Shown: positions 17,784 to 25,986, numbered from the stretch's first letter. The stretch is DNA of 45,134 nt from VBAS01 sp964508655 (GCA_964508655.1 CAZDUO010000028.1:1-45134); one strand, 5' to 3'. The notes: a model not told the origin generated them from the letters alone. Numbers and translations: made by a program.

Positions 17784-17896
17784 GACTTTATTTTTTTATC
17801 GGTTCATTCAAACTTTAATTAAAACTACACAGGAAACATTGGGTAAGTCAAGCGATGTTTGACCGGAAATTTTACCCGCTTTTGCCTGGAACCATC

Positions 17897-17913
17897 CCCG
17901 TGAAAAAACGGGT
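17897..17913 (-). promoter_or_regulatory. CCGTG inverted-repeat site B
   Basis: CCCGTGAAAAAACGGGT (minus strand ACCCGTTTTTTCACGGG) lies 114 bp upstream of the 176-aa lipoprotein start and just beyond the terminator of the neighbouring paralogue. It has the same gene-sense orientation as the other sites. Confidence 0.55.
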
Positions 17914-17923
17914 TTGAAAAAAA

Positions 17924-17956
17924 GCCGGCCCGCTTTGATCAGGAGAAGGGGCCGGC
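17924..17956 (-). terminator. Terminator of the 181-aa lipoprotein gene
   Basis: GCCGGCCC and GGGCCGGC form a perfect 8-bp GC stem, followed on the minus strand by seven T residues. A classic intrinsic terminator about 58 bp past the stop. Confidence 0.85.
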
Positions 17957-18013
17957 GGTGGCATCAATAACCAGGTGGAAAAGGTGGTTACTGGTGCTGC
18001 GGATGAATCAGGA

Positions 18014-18559
18014 TTAAAGGTTTAAGGCTTGAGCTACTTCATTATAATTATCCCAGTCTATTTGAAAACTGTCGTACGTCTCTTTCGGGATGACGATATA
18101 CCGGTAGCGAAAATCCTGGAAAATGACGGCATCGGCGGCAATGGAACCCGGACCGGTATTTTTTACCGTAAGAATAAAACCGGTGTGATCCAGGGAAAAC
18201 TGAACATCAAAGATTTCTGTTTGCAAACCATTATCTGCTTTCAGTTTCATGGGCAGACGTGTGTATACCGGTACCCGGCCTCCCGGCATCATGACATAAG
18301 CCAGCTCCACATGCTGTGTTTTATCGTAGTCCACATGTTGTCCGAAGGGTTCTTTACCCATTAAATAAGTTTCAGTGCGGTTTGACACGAGACTGAGATG
18401 TAAAATGAACCAGGAACTGATGATTGTTTGCTTACTGATTGTAGCAACTGTAGGATTGCCTGAAGCAACATTACTGCCAGGTTGCCTTACCCCTTCCTTC
18501 TGGCACGAAGTGGCAAACACAGCAAGCGAAATGACGGAGAGAATGGTGATCTTTTTCAT
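18014..18559 (-). CDS. Hypothetical lipoprotein, paralogue 2 (181 aa)
   Basis: The ATG at 18559 (MKKITILSVISLAVF) gives a signal peptide with lipobox FATSC and Cys at residue 19; the open frame extends 13 codons further but that part is not signal-like. The mature protein parallels the 176-aa neighbour over its second half and ends with IDWDNYNEVAQALNL. No known family is recognised. Site C lies about 145 bp upstream and a strong terminator follows. Together with 17253 it suggests two co-regulated surface or periplasmic lipoproteins of one new family. Confidence 0.82.
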   Translation of the reverse strand: MKKITILSVISLAVFATSCQKEGVRQPGSNVASGNPTVATISKQTIISSWFILHLSLVSNRTETYLMGKEPFGQHVDYDKTQHVELAYVMMPGGRVPVYTRLPMKLKADNGLQTEIFDVQFSLDHTGFILTVKNTGPGSIAADAVIFQDFRYRYIVIPKETYDSFQIDWDNYNEVAQALNL

Positions 18560-18701
18560 AAAAATTTTTTTGGGGCCTGCCAGCCGAAGCTTCAGCACAG
18601 GCTGGTTATTAATTGAATTGACAACTCAAACTTAACTCAGCCGCACAGGGAGAATCAAGCGTTGAATGACTGTTTTTTTACAGGTATTTTATACGCCCTG
18701 C

Positions 18702-18717
18702 CCCGTGAAATCACCGT
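18702..18717 (-). promoter_or_regulatory. CCGTG inverted-repeat site C
   Basis: CCCGTGAAATCACCGT (minus strand ACGGTGATTTCACGGG) lies 142 bp upstream of the 181-aa lipoprotein start. The centre differs slightly from sites A and B but the arms and orientation match. Confidence 0.5.
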
Positions 18718-18793
18718 AAGAAAACTGTTAAGGAAGACTGTATAGCTGAAAAAGATTGTTTGATTTGTAAGCACAAGACTGGTTCTGCAAAAA

Positions 18794-18823
18794 AAAGGAC
18801 GGCAAAGAATTTTTACCGCCTTT
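18794..18823 (-). terminator. Terminator of the hemerythrin-like gene
   Basis: On the minus strand CGGTAAA and TTTGCCG form a stem, followed by CCTTTTTTTT. It lies 25-50 bp past the stop of the 226-aa gene. Confidence 0.7.
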
Positions 18824-18845
18824 ATTATTTATTATAAGAAAGCAA

Positions 18846-19526
18846 TCAGGCTCTCAGCACTGATAAATTTTCGCTGAGCATCAGCCAGCGTTCAGCACCC
18901 ATGGAAGGCCTCGCTGATTCTAACAATTCCCCGGTATCCGTTGTGTTGGTAAAAGTGCTTATCCAATTCAGCCAGGATAAAATTTCGTCATCGGTGAGCC
19001 ATGCAAGCACCTGGCTTAGATACCAGTTGTTACCGGTTGCAAGCATCTGCCTTACCAGGTTCATTTCCATTTGTGCCAGCCCCCCGTCGTCATAAAGAGA
19101 ATAGAGTATGTCTGTGATGACATGGTTCTCATTGTGAATATGCTGCAATACAGCGGAAGTAAAGGAAAAATACATGGCCCTGATTTCGGCACCGAAACCG
19201 GAATAACTTTTTTTCATGCAGAGATATTCATATTCCTCCAGCCTTTCTTTTAAAGAATGTGCCAGCTTCAGATCCTTTGCATTGGTCAATTCCATGGTGG
19301 CAACTATATAGGGCGCTGCATGCACAATAGAATCATAAATAACCGCATCTTCGTGCATTACATGATACCGGAAAAACCGGATAGAATCTTCCATGCGATC
19401 AATGACGGGAAAGGAATCTTTCTGGCAGGCAAATTCGGTTTGCTGGATTTTCATGCCGGTGTCAAACACCATGCGGGTGAGAGTTTTGTGTACTCTTTCA
19501 AACAGGTTGTAACGTTCCTTTTTCAT
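18846..19526 (-). CDS. Hemerythrin-like (HHE) domain protein (226 aa)
   Basis: Mostly helical and cytoplasmic. Histidines and acidic residues are spaced as in the HHE cation-binding four-helix bundle: a His early in helix A (LFERVHKTL), HVMHED in helix B, LAHSLKERLEEYE in helix C and HIHNENHV in helix D. Such domains bind a di-iron centre and sense or carry oxygen, nitric oxide or metal. The C-terminal 70 residues (WYLSQVLAWLTDDEILSWLNW...) are an extra helical part I do not recognise. The assignment rests on motif spacing alone. A 58-aa gene lies 29 bp upstream on the same strand, probably in the same operon. Confidence 0.7.
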   Translation of the reverse strand: MKKERYNLFERVHKTLTRMVFDTGMKIQQTEFACQKDSFPVIDRMEDSIRFFRYHVMHEDAVIYDSIVHAAPYIVATMELTNAKDLKLAHSLKERLEEYEYLCMKKSYSGFGAEIRAMYFSFTSAVLQHIHNENHVITDILYSLYDDGGLAQMEMNLVRQMLATGNNWYLSQVLAWLTDDEILSWLNWISTFTNTTDTGELLESARPSMGAERWLMLSENLSVLRA

Positions 19527-19555
19527 AAAACCGGGTTTAACTTGTTATCAATTAA

Positions 19556-19732
19556 TTAATCTCCCACCTGGAACTGGTTATTGCTTTTCACTTCGTTTTC
19601 ATATTTCTTTACGGCACCATGTTTTTTCTTTCTGTCTTCACCAGCCACCGGGAGTTTCATTTTTTGAATTTCCCACAAAAGAAACCCGGTGGAAACTGCC
19701 ATGTATATCATTTGTATAAGAAAACTTTTCAT
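19556..19732 (-). CDS. Small membrane-associated protein (58 aa)
   Basis: An ATG at 19732 opens a 58-codon frame. Residues 4-20 (FLIQMIYMAVSTGFLLW) form one hydrophobic segment. The remainder is polar and Lys-rich, ending QFQVGD. AAAAGGATTA lies just upstream of the start. It precedes the hemerythrin-like gene by 29 bp and may share its transcript. No family recognised; the coding call rests on the membrane-plus-charged-tail pattern and operon position. Confidence 0.5.
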   Translation of the reverse strand: MKSFLIQMIYMAVSTGFLLWEIQKMKLPVAGEDRKKKHGAVKKYENEVKSNNQFQVGD

Positions 19733-20003
19733 ATCGCTAATCCTTTTTATTACGATACAAACTTATCGCTGCCGGCCGGCGGCAAACAAAGGTCTTTTAG
19801 CTGATTTTGCGGGGAGAAAAAAACGGTAAATGCCGGGGGTGTATTTTACTTTTTTTAAAGAAGTGTTAATTAAAAGAAAAGGGAACCATAGCTACCGGAA
19901 GCTGCGCCGTGTGGTTTTATTTTTATTCATTCATTCACCTGCCTGGTATTTCCCCAATCGTTTTCAGTTAATTTCATGATATTAGCGGCATCAATTATTT
20001 GCT

Positions 20004-21431
20004 ATGAAATCAAACCGCAGAAAATTTCTCCGAAATATTTCTTTTAGCGCTGGTGCGCTTTCGGTATCCTTACCGTCTTTTACACGCAATAAAAATGAAG
20101 AATCCGAAAATACGAGGGAACCGGGTTATGGAAAACAAACTTTCAACATGTGCGGCTATGCCGCTCCCAAACTTGAAAAAGTAAGGCTGGGCATAATTGG
20201 CCTGGGTATGCGTGGCCCCGGCGCCGTGGAAAGAATGAGTGTGATTGAAGGCGTGGAAATAAAAGCATTGTGCGATAAATATGCTGACCGGGCAGCGAAA
20301 GCCAATGAGATACTGGTGAAAACCGGTTTGCCCAAGGCCAAAGAATACAGCGGCGATGAAGGATGGAAAGCCTTGTGTGAAAACAAGGAACTTGATCTTG
20401 TTTACATCTGCACACCATGGAGCCTGCATACCCCGATGGCTGTGTATGCCATGAAAAACGGCAAGCATGCCGCCACCGAAGTGCCCGCAGCAAAAACACT
20501 GGATGAATGCTGGCAGCTGGTGGAAACATCGGAAAAAACAAAAAAGCATTGCATGATGCTGGAAAACTGTTGCTACGATTTTTTTGAGCTGCTTACGCTG
20601 AATATGACACGCAACGGGTTGTTTGGCGAGCTGGTGCATGCTGAAGGCGCCTACATTCACGATCTTTCAAAAGATTATTTATTCAATAAGAATGGTTATG
20701 CCGATATGTGGCGGCTGAAAGAAAATATCGGGCAAAATGGAAATCTTTATCCAACGCATGGTCTTGGTCCTGTTGCGCAGTGCATGAACATCAACCGTGG
20801 CGATAAGTTTGAGCACCTGCTGAGTATGAGTACAAATGATTTTACACTGAACAACATGGCGAAGGAGATGGCCGCACAAGATGATTTCTTTACAGCGTAT
20901 GTTGACAAGCCATACCGTGGCAACATGAATACAACTTTAATCCGGTCAAATAAAGGCAAATCCATCATGGTGCAGCATGATGTATCCACTGTACGGCCTT
21001 ATTCAAGAATTCACCTGGTAAGCGGCACTAAAGGCATAGCTCAAAAATGGCCGGGCCCGGAGCGGATTGCTTTCGGCCATAACTGGATAAAAAAAGAAGA
21101 ACTGGATGAGCTGTATAAGAAATATTCCCCGCCGATAGTGAACCACATCGGCGAAATAGCCAAAGAAGTAGGCGGGCACGGCGGCATGGATTTCATCATG
21201 GACTGGCGGCTGATTGATTGCCTGCGCAACGGTTTACCGCTTGACCAGGATGTATATGATGCCGCAGCGTGGAGCGCTGTTTTCCCATTGAGTATAAAAT
21301 CGGTTGCAGAAAAATCAAAACCGCTGGAAGTACCTGACTTTACCCGCGGCGCCTGGAAAACAAATAAGCCGCATGACCTGACACTGAACGGCGGCGCCAC
21401 TACAGGGGTAAGAAAATTAAACCGGAAATGA
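20004..21431 (+). CDS. GH109-type alpha-N-acetylgalactosaminidase, Gfo/Idh/MocA fold (475 aa)
   Basis: A twin-arginine signal (NRRKFLRN at residues 4-11, then a hydrophobic stretch) indicates Tat export as a folded protein with bound cofactor. A Rossmann domain follows with RLGIIGLGMRGPG. The GH109-type core includes CTPWSLHTPMA, KHAATEVPAA, LENCCYDFFELL, YPTHGLGPVAQ and KEVGGHGGMDF. GH109 enzymes use NAD in a redox-assisted mechanism to release N-acetylgalactosamine from glycans. Length is normal. The last 25 or so codons are repeated at 22291-22376, beyond the HEPN/nucleotidyltransferase pair. Confidence 0.9.
   Translation: MKSNRRKFLRNISFSAGALSVSLPSFTRNKNEESENTREPGYGKQTFNMCGYAAPKLEKVRLGIIGLGMRGPGAVERMSVIEGVEIKALCDKYADRAAKANEILVKTGLPKAKEYSGDEGWKALCENKELDLVYICTPWSLHTPMAVYAMKNGKHAATEVPAAKTLDECWQLVETSEKTKKHCMMLENCCYDFFELLTLNMTRNGLFGELVHAEGAYIHDLSKDYLFNKNGYADMWRLKENIGQNGNLYPTHGLGPVAQCMNINRGDKFEHLLSMSTNDFTLNNMAKEMAAQDDFFTAYVDKPYRGNMNTTLIRSNKGKSIMVQHDVSTVRPYSRIHLVSGTKGIAQKWPGPERIAFGHNWIKKEELDELYKKYSPPIVNHIGEIAKEVGGHGGMDFIMDWRLIDCLRNGLPLDQDVYDAAAWSAVFPLSIKSVAEKSKPLEVPDFTRGAWKTNKPHDLTLNGGATTGVRKLNRK
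21341..21416 (+). repeat. Direct repeat, left copy (GH109 3' end)
   Basis: This segment of the GH109 coding end is repeated at 22291-22366 at an offset of exactly 950 bp. The last 47 bp (21370-21416) are identical and the first 29 bp carry several mismatches. Confidence 0.85.
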
Positions 21432-21494
21432 AAATTCAGTAAAGTAAAAAATCAAGGACAAAGAATGGAAAAAGTATTTTTCATATTTACAATA

Positions 21495-21896
21495 CTACAT
21501 TTGTTGTTGTCTTTGAAAATATTCTTTGGTTAAATTGTAAAACTCAGTTGTTTGCTGCAATACATTTTTCACTTCATCAACAGGTATGTCTGCATCAAAA
21601 TCATAGTCTGCTTCCTGTCTTAGTTCAAAGGCATTTTTCACATATTGAGAAATATGCTCCGGGAAAATGCCGGTCATAATAAATAATTCAGAAAACTTAG
21701 CCCTGGTTCCCTGATGTGTTTTGGCATAAACATTTTTTGCTATTAATAATGCTACCATACAATAATAACATGCATAGTAAGATCTGTTGACCGCTGCCAG
21801 CGAAAACCCTCCTTCTAAATCATATTTGGCAGCTTCGATAGCTGCTTCTGCTTTTTCAATGGCTTTGAAAGATTCGGCGAAAGGTTGCTGAGTCAT
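21495..21896 (-). CDS. HEPN-domain protein of an HEPN/MNT pair (133 aa)
   Basis: An all-helical protein of HEPN size. The family helix appears as FSLAAVNRSYYACYYCMVALL, with Arg38 in place. The His usually found seven residues after that Arg (R-x6-H, as in RAYYAAFH) is Tyr45, so the RNase motif appears incomplete. It overlaps the nucleotidyltransferase gene by 4 bp (ATGA), the standard layout of this toxin-antitoxin class, where the MNT partner inactivates the HEPN RNase. The pair lies between repeats of the GH109 3' end. Toxicity cannot be assumed given the altered motif. Confidence 0.85.
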   Translation of the reverse strand: MTQQPFAESFKAIEKAEAAIEAAKYDLEGGFSLAAVNRSYYACYYCMVALLIAKNVYAKTHQGTRAKFSELFIMTGIFPEHISQYVKNAFELRQEADYDFDADIPVDEVKNVLQQTTEFYNLTKEYFQRQQQM

Positions 21897-22216
21897 ATAA
21901 CAATTCCATCTTTACGAATTTCCTGATAAACTCCCTGCATGGATTTTTGTTTTTTTTCAAAGGAAACAGGAAGAGATGAAAGCATCAGCCCGTATTTTAA
22001 TTCCAGCTTAGTCCCGATTGGGGAAATTTTGAAAATTTCTGATGATGGCCGGATACCTGGATTTTTAAGCACTATAGCAAAGTCAATATCAGACTCATCA
22101 TGAAAATCACCACGGGCATAAGAGCCAAATAATATTAATTCTACAAGCTCATCACCATAAAGGGCCTGCAGATTATCTTTATATTCCCTTGCAAGTTGTT
22201 TTATGACCGTCAGCAT
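21893..22216 (-). CDS. MNT nucleotidyltransferase (107 aa)
   Basis: A minimal polymerase-beta-like nucleotidyltransferase with GSYARG (residues 31-36) and metal-binding D43/D45 in ESDIDFAI. The size is typical of MNT antitoxins. It is the first gene of the two-gene minus-strand operon and overlaps the HEPN gene by 4 bp. Known members AMP-ylate the partner HEPN protein; that is family knowledge, not shown here. Confidence 0.9.
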   Translation of the reverse strand: MLTVIKQLAREYKDNLQALYGDELVELILFGSYARGDFHDESDIDFAIVLKNPGIRPSSEIFKISPIGTKLELKYGLMLSSLPVSFEKKQKSMQGVYQEIRKDGIVI

Positions 22217-22290
22217 TTTTTTCTATTGCAAACAAATTTACTGCAAATAACTGCATCAAAGAAATTCATAAAGTCAATTTACCCCAGCTG

Positions 22291-22376
22291 TACACGAAGC
22301 ACATGGATAACAAATAAGACGCATGACCTGACACTGAACGGCGGCGCCACTACAGGGGTAAGAAAAAAGAGTTCCT
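22291..22376 (+). pseudogene. Relic or duplicate of the GH109 3' end
   Basis: It reads in frame as CTRSTWITNKTHDL then LTLNGGATTGVRKKSS and stop, against FTRGAWKTNKPHDL and LTLNGGATTGVRKLNRK in the intact gene. The protein-level match runs further left than the exact DNA match, suggesting an older paralogous end, with a 47-bp identical core. No GH109 body precedes it; the HEPN/MNT pair does. Confidence 0.8.
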
Positions 22377-22395
22377 GAATGAAAATCAAATAAAA

Positions 22396-22425
22396 AAAAA
22401 CGCCTCCGGCATTGATGGCGTTTTT
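22396..22425 (-). terminator. Terminator of the TPR protein gene
   Basis: AAAAACGCC and GGCGTTTTT arms form a stem, followed by a long T run on the minus strand. It lies just past the TPR gene stop. Confidence 0.8.
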
Positions 22426-22445
22426 CAGTATTAAGACATAAAAAA

Positions 22446-23780
22446 TTATTTAAGTGAAGCCAGGGCTTCTTCAATTTCTTTTTTAAGCGAACCGGGAAGC
22501 AGCGGTTTATTCTTTAAAGCTTGCGTTATCAATTCCTTCGCATTGGACTTGTTTCCCGCTTTTGCATAAATCAATCCCGCCTGGCAAAGCAGCTCCGGGT
22601 TTTTGCAATTTGTTTTTAGCGCCGCTTCGATAAAGGATAAAGCTTTCACATATTCGCCCATCCGGTAATATACAATAGCTACCGTTTCATTCATTTCAAT
22701 ATTTGCCGGGCGGCGGCTGTATTCTTTCATGGCAAACCTCAGCGCATTTTCATAATCATTTACTCCCATATAAGCATGCGCCATTTCATGGTCTTCGTTT
22801 TGCCCATTATCCCCGGTTAACGACATTTTCATTTGCTCTAAAATCTCTTTTGCCACGGCTTCGGCTTTTCCCTTCTGCCCCATCATTGCATACACATCGG
22901 CTATCCCTTCTTTAAAAGTATGATCGGAAATCAGGGTAATTGCTTTTTCATAATAAAAAAGCGCTTTATCAAAATCCTTTTCTGCAGTGGCTATTCGGGC
23001 AAGTCCTGCCAGTGCATAAGGATAATCTTTCCTGTTTTCTGCCGCTATGCTGTAATGCATGGCAGCCTCTTTTGTTTTACCCGATTGCTCATACAGTTTA
23101 CCCAGCTGCACCCGGCACCATTCGGTGTTTTCATCGCCGGGGGCACCGGCATCTACGGCCATTTTCATGGCTTCTACGGCTCCCGGTATGTCTCCGTGAA
23201 TTTCTCTTAAATATGCAATGCGTGAATAAGAGCGCAGATCAGGACGAATGGAAACCATTTTACCGGCCGCTTCCACCGCCGCAGTATAATTGCCAAGTTC
23301 CACAAAAGCATCCACCATCAGCCCATACACAAAAGCATTGTAAGGATATTTCTGCTGCACCTGTTTTGCCACAGCCAGTCCCTCTTCGAACCGGTGCTGC
23401 GATAATAGAATCATGGATTTGAAAGTAAGGGCTTCGAAATTTTCCGGGTCATTTTTCAATACAGCTTCGGCGCATTTCAATGCAGCCTCGTTGTAATAAG
23501 CTAGTTGCCCGGTGCTGCGGCCTTCATTTACATACACAGCGGTAAGCGTCAGCAGCGATTTTTTGTCGGTGGGATTTTCTTTCAGCTTTTCTATCAGCTC
23601 ACCGGCTTTGGCTTTTACCAGTTTCCATTCGGCGTTTTGAGCGGCGGCGCCGTTACGCTCCAGCAGTTCGCTGTAAGCATGCATGCTGCCTGTTTTATGT
23701 TTTCCTGAATTCAGGATTATAAACCCGGTGATGCCAACAAAAAGAAAAGCACCGATGACATAAAGTATCCGCTTTTGCAT
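22446..23780 (-). CDS. Membrane-anchored TPR protein (444 aa)
   Basis: A hydrophobic segment at residues 4-24 (ILYVIGAFLFVGITGFIIL) acts as signal anchor. About ten TPR-like repeats follow from residue 60 to the end, such as YNEAALKCAEAVLKNDPENFEAL, YSIAAENRKDYPYALAGLARIA and YVKALSFIEAALKTNCKNPELL. TPR arrays mediate protein contacts; no enzyme domain is present. It lies 82 bp downstream of the DUF4331 gene on the same strand with a terminator between, so it may be partly co-transcribed. A role alongside the DUF4331 protein is inferred from proximity. Confidence 0.85.
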   Translation of the reverse strand: MQKRILYVIGAFLFVGITGFIILNSGKHKTGSMHAYSELLERNGAAAQNAEWKLVKAKAGELIEKLKENPTDKKSLLTLTAVYVNEGRSTGQLAYYNEAALKCAEAVLKNDPENFEALTFKSMILLSQHRFEEGLAVAKQVQQKYPYNAFVYGLMVDAFVELGNYTAAVEAAGKMVSIRPDLRSYSRIAYLREIHGDIPGAVEAMKMAVDAGAPGDENTEWCRVQLGKLYEQSGKTKEAAMHYSIAAENRKDYPYALAGLARIATAEKDFDKALFYYEKAITLISDHTFKEGIADVYAMMGQKGKAEAVAKEILEQMKMSLTGDNGQNEDHEMAHAYMGVNDYENALRFAMKEYSRRPANIEMNETVAIVYYRMGEYVKALSFIEAALKTNCKNPELLCQAGLIYAKAGNKSNAKELITQALKNKPLLPGSLKKEIEEALASLK

Positions 23781-23818
23781 AAAAAATTATTTTAGGTTCA
23801 TTGGTTGGTTAAAAAAAA

Positions 23819-23851
23819 AACCAGGCTGCAGCCTGCGCTGCAGGCCTGGTT
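23819..23851 (-). terminator. Terminator of the DUF4331 gene
   Basis: AACCAGGC...TGCAG and CTGCA...GCCTGGTT form a stem of about 13 bp with one bulged base, followed on the minus strand by a run of about ten T residues. A strong intrinsic terminator between the DUF4331 and TPR genes. Confidence 0.85.
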
Positions 23852-23862
23852 GAAAAGAGTAT

Positions 23863-25986
23863 TCAGTTCTTCACCACTTTGATGGTTTGTTTTACTGCAT
23901 TATTCTTCACGGCAGTAACCACGTAAGTACCGCTGGCCACATTATCATTATTCCACTGCACAGTGTGCACACCGGCCTCATGTTTTTTATCGGCCAGTAC
24001 TTTTACAAGCTTGCCCTGCATATCATACACCATCACCTTTACCTGCGAGGGAGCATCCACGCTGTATTTAATAGTGGTGCTGCCCTTGCTGGGATTGGGA
24101 TAAGATGTGATGTTCATTTCGGGAGCCGCCAGTCCCAATGTGCTTGCAGGAGTTTTTGCTGTAGCTACTTCCGGTGTAGTGTTATTACTTCTGTCCGTTG
24201 CATCGGCATCATCACAATCGCAGTTATGTGTGCCGGCCCAGGGGCTGGCTACATAAGGGAAGGATGACTTAAGCGCTGCATCGTTGCTGGTAACGCCGGC
24301 ATTGTAAGTAAGTACATCAACAAGGTCTTGTGTTACCGGGCTGCCCACGCAGTTAAAATCATCGTACCATATACCGAGGGCTGCCAGCGCAATGCCAGCT
24401 ACTGCCTGCAGTTCGATGCGTACAATATCATCTTCCAGTCTTCTTCCGTTGGGAAAACCGTCCATGTTTGGAATCCACTGCAATGAAGCATCTGCATTGT
24501 AAGCAGGATCCGTTAAGCCAAGCACGGCTGCCTGCACAATACCCAGGTTGCTGAACTGGGGATGATTTCTGGGCGTTGGCGTTGTTGCCATATTCAGGCG
24601 AAGCATATCGCCGCCATTGGGCAAAAAGTTATGGATAAAAGGTTTGCCTGCAGCCAGCGGGTTGCCGCCTTTACCTGTGGCTAATTGATAAGGCCGCAGG
24701 TTGGGCACACCGGTATTAAAAATGGGCCACAAGTCAACTGAACGGGGTGAGTTGGCAGCGGGTAAAAGAAGATTTCCAAACACTGCATCATCCAAAGCAG
24801 TGCCTGCCAGTGCCGGGTTGCCTTTCAAACCGAACAAACCATTTTGCCCGTTGCCAAACCCAAAGCCATTGCCACCGAATGCACAAGCCAGCGAATTTTT
24901 CTGAATACGAAGTGGAGCCAGTGCAGGCACTGCCGGGCCAAAAAGGGCATCATCCAAATACAATCCCAGCTCAGGGTTGTAGAAATAATTTCCAAACACA
25001 TTCAGTCTTTCCAGGTCCTGGTAAGGTGTCAGTGAGTTCCAATAGTCTTTCATGCCGATGGGAACAATCACTTCGTTGGTAAGCGGCATGCCGAGGCGGC
25101 TAACCTGGATCCACGGGCCGGAAGCGCCGATGCCATTGTTGTTGTTTTCATAATCCTTGTAATCTTTCAGCACATTTATCTTCTGCCGGCTGGCCGAAGC
25201 CCAGATGCCGATTACATAATCAGCATCGAGAATGCTGCTGGCCTGCGATGCCGATTTACCATCTTTTTGCAAGGCAGAAATATCTACCTGCAAAGCAATG
25301 GTGGAAACATTCAGACATTTCAATCCATCAATGAATTGAGTGCCCGTGGTGCGGGGAGCATCGCCCAGGTCAAAAATGCCGCCCAGGTCAACAAAGAACG
25401 GATCGTCAGAAGGACCACAGAACACTTTTTCGCCGCTGCTGGCAGTGGTGATGGCACTTTGAATGAGCGACTCATAATCGGGTGCATTTAACCCCACCGG
25501 TGAACTGATGGAACGGGGACCGATATTATTCGGTGGCACAACGCCATTACTTACCACAGTGGAGAAAGTTTTACCTCCATTGGTGCTTTTTTCCATTTTG
25601 TAAGTCGTTTTCAGGTTTTGCTTACCCAGCCGGATGTTGAAGAAGGTGGTGGGGTCTTCATTGGTATTATCAAACGAAAAGCGATAGACAATATCATCGC
25701 CTTTGGTGGCCAGGTTATTGTCAATGTGAATTTCATAGCGGATGTTTTTGCCAAATTGGTAATAGTTGGGGCCGCCCTGCGGCAACTGACCGGGTATGTA
25801 GCAGGCGATGATGGTGATCTTGTTCGGATCATCGGGACTGCGGAATGCATACAGGTCGGTATTGTCCGCCAGCGGGTCGTTTGCAATCAGTGGCGCTTCG
25901 CGGTGGCTGGATGCAAATGCTCCGTATGGAAACATGTTGATGAACATGGCCGCCAGCAAGATGGAAGCATAGATTTTTCTTTTCAT
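23863..25986 (-). CDS. DUF4331 protein with T9SS sorting domain (707 aa)
   Basis: A signal peptide (cleavage after GAFA, about residue 25) is followed by the DUF4331 signature SSHREAPLIANDPLADNTDLYAF and a large secreted body containing the DUF4331 segments (YEIHIDNN, FCGPSDDPFFVDLGGIFDL, VDLWPIFNTGVPNLRPYQL). The last 85 residues (from about 625) are a type-A type IX sorting domain: SYPNPSKGSTTI, VKVMVYDMQGKLV, LADKKHEAGVHTVQW, SGTYVV, QTIKVVKN. The protein is thus sent across the outer membrane and released or attached outside. The function of DUF4331 is not established. The domain pairing is common in Bacteroidota. Confidence 0.92.
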   Translation of the reverse strand: MKRKIYASILLAAMFINMFPYGAFASSHREAPLIANDPLADNTDLYAFRSPDDPNKITIIACYIPGQLPQGGPNYYQFGKNIRYEIHIDNNLATKGDDIVYRFSFDNTNEDPTTFFNIRLGKQNLKTTYKMEKSTNGGKTFSTVVSNGVVPPNNIGPRSISSPVGLNAPDYESLIQSAITTASSGEKVFCGPSDDPFFVDLGGIFDLGDAPRTTGTQFIDGLKCLNVSTIALQVDISALQKDGKSASQASSILDADYVIGIWASASRQKINVLKDYKDYENNNNGIGASGPWIQVSRLGMPLTNEVIVPIGMKDYWNSLTPYQDLERLNVFGNYFYNPELGLYLDDALFGPAVPALAPLRIQKNSLACAFGGNGFGFGNGQNGLFGLKGNPALAGTALDDAVFGNLLLPAANSPRSVDLWPIFNTGVPNLRPYQLATGKGGNPLAAGKPFIHNFLPNGGDMLRLNMATTPTPRNHPQFSNLGIVQAAVLGLTDPAYNADASLQWIPNMDGFPNGRRLEDDIVRIELQAVAGIALAALGIWYDDFNCVGSPVTQDLVDVLTYNAGVTSNDAALKSSFPYVASPWAGTHNCDCDDADATDRSNNTTPEVATAKTPASTLGLAAPEMNITSYPNPSKGSTTIKYSVDAPSQVKVMVYDMQGKLVKVLADKKHEAGVHTVQWNNDNVASGTYVVTAVKNNAVKQTIKVVKN

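Noticed and set aside
19810..19830. Possible sixth regulatory site upstream of the 58-aa gene
   Set aside because: Too many mismatches in the left arm (CGGGGAGAAAAAAACGGT) to count as a site.
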